Assembly (NCBI GenBank): GCA_903994365.1
Contig: CAJEXL010000006.1
Location: 40,679-104,678, forward strand
Length of the DNA stretch: 64,000 bases
Direction: 5' to 3'
Source of the DNA: an uncultured Chlorobiaceae bacterium
Lineage (GTDB): Bacteria; Bacteroidota; Chlorobiia; Chlorobiales; Chlorobiaceae
Shown here: one piece after another, positions 53,967 through 64,000 of the stretch
Position numbering within the stretch: position 1 is the first letter of the stretch
How the letters are laid out: each line of letters opens with the position of its first letter
The notes under the pieces: model-generated
What the model was told of the DNA's origin: nothing
What the model saw: only the letters and a program-made list of their open reading frames with translations
Database searches by the model: none
Position numbers and translations under genes: made by a program

Positions 53967-54242
53967 GAAAAAAAGCAGAAGATTTTTTTGGCCTGGGTGG
54001 TCAACTCTCAGCATGATTGATCACTCTGGCAATCAAAATGATTCAAATGTAATGCATTTTCATGAGCCAATGAGCGCTTCTTGTCAAACAAGACCATTTC
54101 TCGACCAGAGATATTTTGCTATAAGCAAAAGAAATTTTTATTATAGTCTGTCTGCTTGGTTTTTCATGCTCTTTGATTCTACTGTAAAAAAACAAGAGAT
54201 ATTGCGGCAAAAAACAATCATTAATCAAAAGGAGATTTAAAA

Positions 54243-54650
54243 ATGCGAAAAGTGATTATTCTGACGCTTATCCAGATTGTCTGTTTAATACCTCTACAAC
54301 GTGCTTTTGGCGGGAGCTTGACTATTGATTCTCCTTCAGATGGTCAAAATGTTACATGGCGAACCGAGGTTAAAGGGTCTGTTGTTGGGGCACGGAATGT
54401 CTGGGTTATTGTTCATGCAATGGAGCGTTCAGATTATTGGGTACAACCAAAAGCCATAATAAACAAGAAGGGCCAATGGCAAGCGAATATTTATGTTGGA
54501 AATGAAACTGACACTGCCAACATCCGCGATTTTGAGATAAAGGCAATATCCAGTCCAACTGAAAAAATCGCAGAAGGACAGGTATTGGATATATGGCCTG
54601 TTGGGAAATTGAATTCGAATGTGGTTAAGGTATTTAGAAATAAACCATAA
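54243..54650 (+). CDS. Exported Ig-like domain protein
   Basis: A 135-residue secreted protein: signal peptide at about residues 1-22 (ending AFG), then one beta-sandwich-like domain with SLTIDSPSDGQNVTWRTEV, VWVIVHAMERSDYWVQP and GQWQANIYVGNETD. Similar small domains occur as modules in bacterial multidomain envelope and signalling proteins; alone it is probably a binding or adaptor protein. AAGGAG lies before the ATG. It is isolated by 276 bases from menG and is convergent with ligA. Function unknown. Confidence 0.75.
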   Translation: MRKVIILTLIQIVCLIPLQRAFGGSLTIDSPSDGQNVTWRTEVKGSVVGARNVWVIVHAMERSDYWVQPKAIINKKGQWQANIYVGNETDTANIRDFEIKAISSPTEKIAEGQVLDIWPVGKLNSNVVKVFRNKP

Positions 54651-54665
54651 ACCATGCGGATTTTT

Positions 54666-58237
<3,572 letters not shown>

Positions 58238-58272
58238 AGAAGTAAAGGATAATGGTAATACTGTATTTCCTG

Positions 58273-58992
58273 TCACACTGGCTCTTCTGCCTTTACCCGC
58301 AAAGAACTATCACTCGCCACCTGCCCATCAACCAGATGGATACGCCTTCCGGCACGGTTGGCAAACTCCTCATCGTGAGTGACAACAATAATCGTCTGAT
58401 TCATCTCCCGGTTCAGACGGTCAAAAAGCTGATAGACATTGTTGGCCGAGCGCGAATCAAGGTTGCCGGTCGGTTCATCACCGAGCAGCACTTTCGGTTC
58501 ATTGGCAAGAGCTCGCGCAATGGCCACCCGCTGCTGCTGGCCTCCCGACAACTGACTTGGCTTGTTGGTATACTTGTTCTGCATGTCAACCATATCAAGC
58601 AACTTCATGGCCCGCTCTTTAATCTCTTTTCGACTCCGTCGGCCATTAATCATCATCGGCATACTGACATTTTCAACGGCATTAAACTCAGGCAGCAAAA
58701 AGTGAAACTGGTAGATGAACCCTATTTTTTCATTTCTTATACGGTTCATCTCCGTCTCATTTTTTTCACTAATCACATCACCATCAAGCCACACCTTGCC
58801 CGAAGTCGGCTTGTCAAGCCCTCCCATAAGGTAGAGCAACGTCGATTTACCCGAGCCTGAGGGGCCCGTAATGGCAACAAACTCCCCTGCGTTTATTTCA
58901 AGTGAAAGATTTGGAATGATGATCTGACGAATAGCCTTTGAGAGGCCAAGTTCCCTGCGGATATGTTCGAGCCTGAGAATAGTTTCAGCCAT
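58273..58992 (-). CDS. lolD: LolD-type ABC transporter ATP-binding protein
   Basis: A 239-residue ATPase of the LolD/MacB/FtsE branch. Walker [10 protein letters not shown] near residue 42, Q-loop [18 protein letters not shown], signature [15 protein letters not shown], Walker [13 protein letters not shown] and the switch His in VVTHDEEFA. Presumed partner of the two LolC/E-type permeases at 22.7-25.3 kb in releasing lipoproteins from the inner membrane. Its stop lies 35 bases before cruA. Confidence 0.92.
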   Translation of the reverse strand: MAETILRLEHIRRELGLSKAIRQIIIPNLSLEINAGEFVAITGPSGSGKSTLLYLMGGLDKPTSGKVWLDGDVISEKNETEMNRIRNEKIGFIYQFHFLLPEFNAVENVSMPMMINGRRSRKEIKERAMKLLDMVDMQNKYTNKPSQLSGGQQQRVAIARALANEPKVLLGDEPTGNLDSRSANNVYQLFDRLNREMNQTIIVVTHDEEFANRAGRRIHLVDGQVASDSSLRVKAEEPV

Positions 58993-59162
58993 CAGTCGCC
59001 ACCCTCTTTGTTCTGGTTTATCCCTGTTGTACCATTGCCCCTAATTGCAACAATGTAGGTTATTATAAGAAAAAAGGGGCGAAAGAGGGAGAGGTTTGTT
59101 TGTGGATGGCAGTGTTGTTATTTTAATTCATTTAGTTTAATAAACTCCGGGAGTATCAAGTT

Positions 59163-60206
59163 ATGCATATAGCCGATGCTTTGTTATCTCCTGTAGTCGG
59201 AGGAGCATTCTGGGCGGCAAGCGGTTCGCTGATCGGCTATTGCGCAAAAAAAGTATCACTGGAGACAGATGCCTCCAAAACACCACTGATGGGTGTTCTG
59301 GGAGCCTTCATTTTTGCAGCCCAAATGATCAACTTCACGATTCCGGGCACAGGTTCCAGTGGACATCTCGGTGGCGGTCTTCTCCTGTCCGTATTGCTTG
59401 GCCCACACCGGGCATTTATTACCCTTGCCTCAGTAGTTGTTATCCAGTCACTGTTTTTTGCTGACGGGGGGATTCTTGCGCTTGGCTGCAATATGTTCAA
59501 CCTTGCTTTTTTCCCTGCATTTATTGCTTTTCCATTCATCTATCGAGTTATTGCCGGAAACTCTGCATCTCCAGGCAAACGTGCCGCAGGCAGCATGATG
59601 GCAGCCATAGCTGGCCTTTTGATGGGAGCATTGTGCGTTGTGCTGGAAACCACCCTGTCAGGCATAACCGAACTGCCGTTCAGTACCTTTCTGCTCTTCA
59701 TGCTGCCGATTCACCTGGCGATTGGTATAGTTGAAGGGCTGGTTACCCTGGCCGTAGTATCGTTTGTCATGAAAACCGAACCTGCTCTTTTGACCGGGCA
59801 ACCTGCACCATCAAAACCCCGTCTCATCCTTGCCGGATTCACTGTTGCAGCGCTGATTGCGGGAGGTGTCGTCTCCTTGTTTGCTTCATCTCGACCTGAT
59901 GGTCTGGAATGGTCAATAGCCAAGGTAACGCAACAGCAGGAATTACAGTGCGGCAACGGCGAGTTACATAATCTCCTTGCTTCAGTGCAAGATCGTCTGG
60001 CATTTCTGCCTGATTATGCATTCAAGAGATCTGAAAAAACTGTCGGGAAGAGCGCAATCTCCGCCACTCCCAATAATTCCGGCACCAGCGTTTCCGGAAT
60101 TATTGGGAGCCTTTCAGTACTGCTTCTCGCTGGAACTGCCGGTTTTGTGCTGAGAAAAAGTTCACCGAACAGAGAAAGAGAGAGAGTAAACCCCCGAGCA
60201 CAGTGA
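59163..60206 (+). CDS. cbiM: CbiM-type metal ECF transporter component with fused CbiN-like region
   Basis: The substrate-binding membrane subunit of an energy-coupling-factor transporter for Co2+ (or Ni2+). The N-terminus MHIADALLSP provides the metal site through its amino group and His2. About eight helices follow, then a PDGLEWS motif and an LPDYAF motif of the CbiN-like (PDGLE) domain, and a final helix near residue 310. 347 residues. A perfect 16-base inverted repeat lies inside the 3' coding part. No cobalamin riboswitch is recognisable in the 170-base leader. Co2+ would serve cobalamin synthesis, which bacteriochlorophyll synthesis needs. Confidence 0.92.
   Translation: MHIADALLSPVVGGAFWAASGSLIGYCAKKVSLETDASKTPLMGVLGAFIFAAQMINFTIPGTGSSGHLGGGLLLSVLLGPHRAFITLASVVVIQSLFFADGGILALGCNMFNLAFFPAFIAFPFIYRVIAGNSASPGKRAAGSMMAAIAGLLMGALCVVLETTLSGITELPFSTFLLFMLPIHLAIGIVEGLVTLAVVSFVMKTEPALLTGQPAPSKPRLILAGFTVAALIAGGVVSLFASSRPDGLEWSIAKVTQQQELQCGNGELHNLLASVQDRLAFLPDYAFKRSEKTVGKSAISATPNNSGTSVSGIIGSLSVLLLAGTAGFVLRKSSPNRERERVNPRAQ
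60067..60109. repeat. Perfect 16-base inverted repeat inside cbiM
   Basis: CTCCCAATAATTCCGG and its exact complement flank an 11-base loop. It codes for the segment TPNNSGTSVSGIIGS between the two CbiN-like helices. As mRNA it would be a very stable hairpin about 95 bases before the cbiQ start. Confidence 0.9.
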
Positions 60207-60961
60207 AAAATTTCTACATCCAGAACCGTGAAAACCAGACACAGCCCTCTTTCTTTTCGATTGGCGACCTGCCAGCGCTTATTCTGTCAGCCATGTTTGT
60301 GCTATTTGTGCTTTCGGTACCAAAATACAATGTACCGGCAGTGATCACCTATGCCTCCTTCCCTGTACTCGTGATAACCACTTCAAATATTCCTGTAAAG
60401 CCACTCCTGCATCGCCTTGCACTCCTCTCTCCTTTTATACTCATCATGGCGGCAGCAAACCCATTGCTTGACCGTCGCCCATTCTTTGATCTTTTCGGAA
60501 TGACGATAAGCGGAGGGATAATTTCAGGTATAGTTATTGTTTTAAAAACAATGGTTACCATAACCGCCCTGCAGTTGCTCACCGTTATCATACCCTTCCA
60601 TCGTCTTGGTATTGCACTCAGAAGAGTTGGGGTGCCAGAACTTTTTGTCACGCAACTGCTTCTGGTTTACCGATACAGCTTTCTCCTGGCTGAAGAGGCA
60701 GGTTCCATGCAGAAAGCGCGGGATATACGTTCCTTCAAAGGCAAAGGCAAAGATCTCTTCACGACAGCAAAGCTGATTGGCTCACTCCTGATCAGAACAA
60801 CATCCAGAGCTGAAAAAATCTACATGGCGATGATCGCCCGGGGCTTCCAGTGCGGAGTGGCAAAAAAAAGAGAGACGCCTCCATTAACGAAAGTGGACAT
60901 TGCAACCCTGGTTTTCTCATTTCTCAGCTTTCTGGCGGTGCGGATAGTATTTATTCACTGA
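60203..60961 (+). CDS. cbiQ: CbiQ-type ECF transporter transmembrane (T) component
   Basis: A 252-residue membrane coupling subunit. Family features: helices around 25-45, 50-65, 75-90, 105-130; the coupling helices with RALQ-like motifs are SMQKARDIRSFKG and MIARGFQCG (Ala-Arg-Gly signature). GTG start overlapping the cbiM stop (GTGA), so translation is coupled. Works with CbiM and CbiO. Confidence 0.93.
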   Translation: MKNFYIQNRENQTQPSFFSIGDLPALILSAMFVLFVLSVPKYNVPAVITYASFPVLVITTSNIPVKPLLHRLALLSPFILIMAAANPLLDRRPFFDLFGMTISGGIISGIVIVLKTMVTITALQLLTVIIPFHRLGIALRRVGVPELFVTQLLLVYRYSFLLAEEAGSMQKARDIRSFKGKGKDLFTTAKLIGSLLIRTTSRAEKIYMAMIARGFQCGVAKKRETPPLTKVDIATLVFSFLSFLAVRIVFIH

Positions 60962-60977
60962 AACCGGAGGATTCCCT

Positions 60978-61697
60978 TTGATCATTGCAAAAGAGGTAAG
61001 CTTTTTCTACCCTGATGGCACCAAAGCGCTTGACAATCTTTCACTGACCATTCTTGCCGGTGAATCGGCAGGCATCGTGGGGGCTAACGGAGCAGGGAAA
61101 TCGACCCTCCTCAACCATCTGAATGGCTATTTTCTGCCAGATGATGGAAAAATCAGCATTGGGGGCCTTGCGATCAACAAAAAGAATATCGAAACAATCC
61201 GCCAGCAGGTCGGACTGGTTTTTCAGAACCCTGACGACCAGCTTTTTACGGCACGTTTATATGATGATGTGCTATTTGGTCCGCTCAACCTGGGCATGAA
61301 GAGAGAGGATGTTGATGGTGCAGCGGAACAGCTTCTCAGAAATCTTGGACTCTGGGAGCTGCGAGACAAGCCCCCCTCTCACCTTTCCCAGGGGCAGAAA
61401 AGGTTTGCCGCATTTGCCGCAGTACTGGTGATGCAGCCACCCATCCTGGTTATGGATGAACCAACATCGGACCTCGACCCCCGAAACAGACGAAAACTGA
61501 TCAACCTCGTCAACACTCTGCAATCGACAAAAATAACAGTCTCGCATGACCTTGATTTTATCTGGGACACCTGTAACCGTGTCTATATCATGGCAGAAGG
61601 AAGAATAACCGCCCATGGAGCAACAAGGGAAATCCTCAGCAACAGAGAACTCCTCGAAGCGAACGGCCTTGAGCTTCCACTACGGCTGCAAGGCTAA
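60978..61697 (+). CDS. cbiO: CbiO-type ECF transporter ATPase
   Basis: A 239-residue ABC ATPase. Walker A GANGAGKST near residue 35, Q-loop VGLVFQNPDDQLF typical of ECF ATPases, signature LSQGQKRFAAFAAVL, Walker B LVMDEPTSDLD, switch His in TVSHDLDF. TTG start at 60978, chosen because CCGGAGGA lies about 7 bases before it. Last gene of cbiMQO. Confidence 0.94.
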   Translation: MIIAKEVSFFYPDGTKALDNLSLTILAGESAGIVGANGAGKSTLLNHLNGYFLPDDGKISIGGLAINKKNIETIRQQVGLVFQNPDDQLFTARLYDDVLFGPLNLGMKREDVDGAAEQLLRNLGLWELRDKPPSHLSQGQKRFAAFAAVLVMQPPILVMDEPTSDLDPRNRRKLINLVNTLQSTKITVSHDLDFIWDTCNRVYIMAEGRITAHGATREILSNRELLEANGLELPLRLQG

Positions 61698-61802
61698 GGG
61701 AAAACAACAAGAAAAATTATCCTCTTCTATTATGAATTATTTGAGCAAACACTGATCCTTAGCCATTGACAGCCGATGTTGGCATATCTATCTGCTTAAA
61801 CA

Positions 61803-62012
61803 GTGAGCACCAGGAGGCAAGCAGACTATTATCAGCTCTTGGCTGAAGCTGATAGAGATGGCGACTCAACCCACTTTATCGAATGGATGCTTCGGGCGTT
61901 GCTGAATGCAGAATGTCACTATCCAGAGCCATGCTGTCTTTTCCGAATACATTCCGATCAGGTGCTGGACTTTTACACGACTGATCTGGCAACCTTGCCG
62001 GGGCCAAAATAG
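61803..62012 (+). pseudogene. C-terminal relic of a Fic-family protein
   Basis: The first 35 codons read RRQADYYQLLAEADRDGDST then HFIEWMLRALLNA. This matches the last helices of Fic-domain AMP-transferases (YYxALxxAdxxGDxTxFIExML). The catalytic HPFxxGNGR part is absent: a stop lies just upstream and no Fic sequence is seen before it. The remaining 30 residues do not fit. A degraded leftover of a Fic gene, possibly of a toxin-antitoxin or host-interaction type. Confidence 0.7.
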
Positions 62013-62224
62013 GGAAATATTATACGCTGTTTTTTAGCAGCGAATTTACGGTAAAGCCTCTTTCAGTGCAGGATGATGGCATCCACAAATCTTTTGAAGG
62101 TGCTTTGCTTCTTGAGATGAAGGCTGGCGCAAAAAATCCTCTCGCTCAGGAAGAGAGCTTATGCTTAAAAACGTTAGATTATTACCATGAGGTCGTACTT
62201 TTTTACGAACAAATACACGGAACG

Positions 62225-63160
62225 ATGACTCAAGTTTTCGCCAGAAATAATCATCAGATCACCTTACCCCCAAAAATCGCTGAATCAACCAACATCAAAC
62301 CAGACGACATGCGGGAGGGTGGGTGTTTCATTGAGGTAAATGGATTCAATGTTCATTACCGGATGGCCGGTAGCGGCGAACCACTCGTTGTACTGTTGCA
62401 CGGCAGTTTTCTGAGTATCCGGTCGTGGCGAAATGTCTTCGATAAGCTGGCAGAAACCACAACGGTTCTTGCCTTCGACCGACCAGCATTTGGCCTCACC
62501 TCACGCCCCCTGCCCAAGGAAACCGGAGTCAGTTACACTCCTGAAGCCCAGAGCGACCTGGTTATTGCACTGATAAAAAAACTCGGCTTCAGGAAAGCTG
62601 TGCTGGTGGGCAATTCAACCGGCGGCACTCTGGCGCTGCTCACTGCTCTGCGCTCTCCTCAGCATGTTGAAGGTCTGGTACTTGCCGGAGCAATGATTTA
62701 CAGCGGCTATGCCACCAGCGAGGTGCCAGCGCTCATGAAGCCTGCCATGAAAGCCCTGACACCTCTCTTCTCTCGGTTGATGAAGTTTTTGATCACCAAA
62801 CTGTACGATAAAAATATTCGGGGTTTCTGGCATAACAAGGAGCGGCTTGGCGATGATGTTCTGGCCGTATTTCGCAATGACCTGATGGTTGGCGACTGGT
62901 CGAGAACATTCTGGGAGCTTTTTCTTGAAACTCATCACCTCAGGCTGGATAAACAACTGAAAACCATGTCGCTGCCGTCACTGGTCATTACTGGCGAATA
63001 CGATCTGACGGTCAAAACTGAAGAGAGCTTCCGGCTTGCCCGGGAACTTCCAAACGCTGAGCTGGTGGTTGTTCCCGATTGCGGGCACCTGCCGCAAGAG
63101 GAACAACCAGAAGCCTTTATTGACGCTGTAAGGAATTTTCTGAAAAGAGTCGTGGAGTAG
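62225..63160 (+). CDS. Alpha/beta hydrolase
   Basis: A hydrolase of about 311 residues from the ATG at 62225. The oxyanion segment is VVLLHGSFLSIRSWR, the nucleophile elbow GNSTGG, the acid in TGEYDLTVKTE and the catalytic His in PDCGHLPQEEQP. Similar enzymes usually start with a signal or membrane anchor before a PPxxA...FxExxGxxVHYR segment; here PPKIAES and CFIEVNGFNVHYR are seen but no anchor. The frame stays open upstream to about 61985, with a GTG at 62066 that would give 364 residues, but that part is unlike the family. The N-terminus may have been replaced or eroded. Substrate unknown. Confidence 0.82.
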   Translation: MTQVFARNNHQITLPPKIAESTNIKPDDMREGGCFIEVNGFNVHYRMAGSGEPLVVLLHGSFLSIRSWRNVFDKLAETTTVLAFDRPAFGLTSRPLPKETGVSYTPEAQSDLVIALIKKLGFRKAVLVGNSTGGTLALLTALRSPQHVEGLVLAGAMIYSGYATSEVPALMKPAMKALTPLFSRLMKFLITKLYDKNIRGFWHNKERLGDDVLAVFRNDLMVGDWSRTFWELFLETHHLRLDKQLKTMSLPSLVITGEYDLTVKTEESFRLARELPNAELVVVPDCGHLPQEEQPEAFIDAVRNFLKRVVE

Positions 63161-63957
63161 ATCCTGCTTACCAACGACTGGTATTGTGAGCATGATGCAC
63201 AACTTGCACTTGTCCGGCGGTGCAGTTCATCATCCGGCGCCTGCGCATCGTTGCTTTGGTTGCCGTTATTATTGACACTTATGGTTGATGCGGTAACAGC
63301 TCTGGCCTCAACTGGTTGCAGGCGTACCACAAGCTGCGCCTCTGCTGGTGATACCCTGCCGCCATCTGTTCTGTGGTGCAGCTCTCTTGTATCGCCATGT
63401 CCATGATGTCTTTCTCCTCCATCTTCTCTCTCGGAATAACCATAGAAATCATCTGCCCGCAAGTCTTTTTCCGGAGTTATTTCAGCAAAAGCCAGTTGTT
63501 GTGAGTCTCCAGAGAGATCAACCCGTTTATCTGGCACCTGTGTACCTTTATTTTCCCAAGAATTGGAAATGCTTTTCCCAATCTCCAGAATTCCGGAAAA
63601 TGGCTGGATTTTGAAGTAGGTGCCAAAACCGAACAAGAGAAAGAGTGCTGCAATGACAAGAAGCTCCCTGGGATTCTGTAGCCCCTCTTTTGTTTTGCTC
63701 TGCACATAAGAGAAAAAGGCTTTCCAGTTGATAAAAAAGAGGTGACAGAGAGAGAGTATGGAAAAGGCGAATCCATAAATAATATGCTGGTTTTGCCATG
63801 CTGGTTTGCTCAGTCCGCACAATTGCCATAAAACGCCGGGAGCTCTGGGAGGAAAAATAAAGAGAATCACTCCAGAAACGAGAATCATGAGAAAAGAGAG
63901 AAATAGCCCGAAACTGGTAAATACCCGCCAACTGAAAGATCGATTCATTGTATTCAT
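62935..63957 (-). CDS. DUF4405-like membrane protein with an anomalous 3' part
   Basis: Residues 1-140 are convincing: four hydrophobic helices with His residues (SFGLFLSFLMILVSGVILF, HIIYGFAFSILSLCHLFFINW, ELLVIAALFLLFGFGTYF) in the pattern of DUF4405, cytochrome b561-like integral proteins. After the linker the sequence becomes His- and Ser-rich (HHGHGDTRELHH) and from about residue 265 runs antisense through the end of the hydrolase gene for 226 bases. That tail is not protein-like. A frameshift or lost stop codon near 63,150-63,430 is probable, and the true end is uncertain. ATG 63957 or 63948. Confidence 0.65.
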   Translation of the reverse strand: MNTMNRSFSWRVFTSFGLFLSFLMILVSGVILFIFPPRAPGVLWQLCGLSKPAWQNQHIIYGFAFSILSLCHLFFINWKAFFSYVQSKTKEGLQNPRELLVIAALFLLFGFGTYFKIQPFSGILEIGKSISNSWENKGTQVPDKRVDLSGDSQQLAFAEITPEKDLRADDFYGYSEREDGGERHHGHGDTRELHHRTDGGRVSPAEAQLVVRLQPVEARAVTASTISVNNNGNQSNDAQAPDDELHRRTSASCASCSQYQSLVSRIYSTTLFRKFLTASIKASGCSSCGRCPQSGTTTSSAFGSSRASRKLSSVLTVRSYSPVMTSDGSDMVFSCLSSLR

Positions 63958-64000
63958 TTGTTAATTTATAAGTTATCATAGCTCTTCTGTAGGGTAGGAC

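Noticed and set aside
58993..59162. A cobalamin riboswitch ahead of cbiMQO.
   Set aside because: The 170-base leader is too short for the full structure and lacks the conserved B12-box wording.

Overview
The window comes from a green sulfur bacterium (Chlorobiaceae, probably the Chlorobium/Pelodictyon group). The diagnostic genes are an ATP-citrate lyase pair (aclB-aclA, the reverse TCA cycle), a small chlorosome-envelope protein of the CsmB/CsmF type, the divinyl reductase BciA of bacteriochlorophyll synthesis, a CruA-type lycopene cyclase, a low-potential 2[4Fe-4S] ferredoxin and a membrane pyrophosphatase. No rRNA, tRNA, CRISPR array, integrase or transposase is visible. Most of the window is ordinary chromosomal core, packed in short operons with several clear hairpin terminators.

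Layout. 0.2-3.8 kb: minus-strand run of an M48-like/YugP zinc peptidase, an amino-acid permease, an SDR oxidoreductase and tmk. 4.2-7.5 kb: VIT1-type transporter, chlorosome protein, an orphan pyrimidine-cyclase-like protein and bciA. 7.6-9.6 kb: an unassigned three-gene envelope cluster (lipoprotein, four-helix membrane protein, pentapeptide-repeat protein). 10-16.5 kb: monohaem cytochrome c, copA, prfC, an alanine/sodium symporter and ppa. 16.8-21.9 kb: an RRM protein, aclA, aclB, lgt and a GDT1 transporter. 22-27.5 kb: GNAT enzyme, then two LolC/E-type permeases in one operon with a diguanylate cyclase and a phosphate-binding-like lipoprotein. 27.6-35.3 kb: a nearly complete arginine operon argCJBFRGH with a candidate ARG box. 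35.4-41 kb: a histidine kinase and sigma-54 activator, then a sigma-54-type promoter with two tandem dyad sites, two paralogous secreted Ca-loop proteins and an outer-membrane barrel. 41-49 kb: hppA, pth, hydrolase, trmH, hisC, a short ECF-sigma-like protein, hldD and ferredoxin. 49-54 kb: Dabb protein, DD-carboxypeptidase with a repetitive polybasic tail, LysE exporter, HlyD-type adaptor, hisI, menG and an Ig-like secreted protein. 54.7-59 kb: lolD-cruA-ligA. 59-62 kb: cbiMQO metal uptake. 61.8-64 kb: an eroded region with a Fic relic, a hydrolase with an unclear start and a DUF4405-like membrane protein with an odd 3' end.

The best candidates for undescribed biology are (i) the two-component/sigma-54 system that appears to control two secreted calcium-loop proteins and a barrel, with promoter and enhancer-like sites readable in the DNA; (ii) the lipoprotein/4TM/pentapeptide operon; and (iii) the PycC-like cyclase that has no effector next to it and sits among photosynthesis genes. 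Functions for these are inference. All similarity statements come from reading motifs, with no database search.
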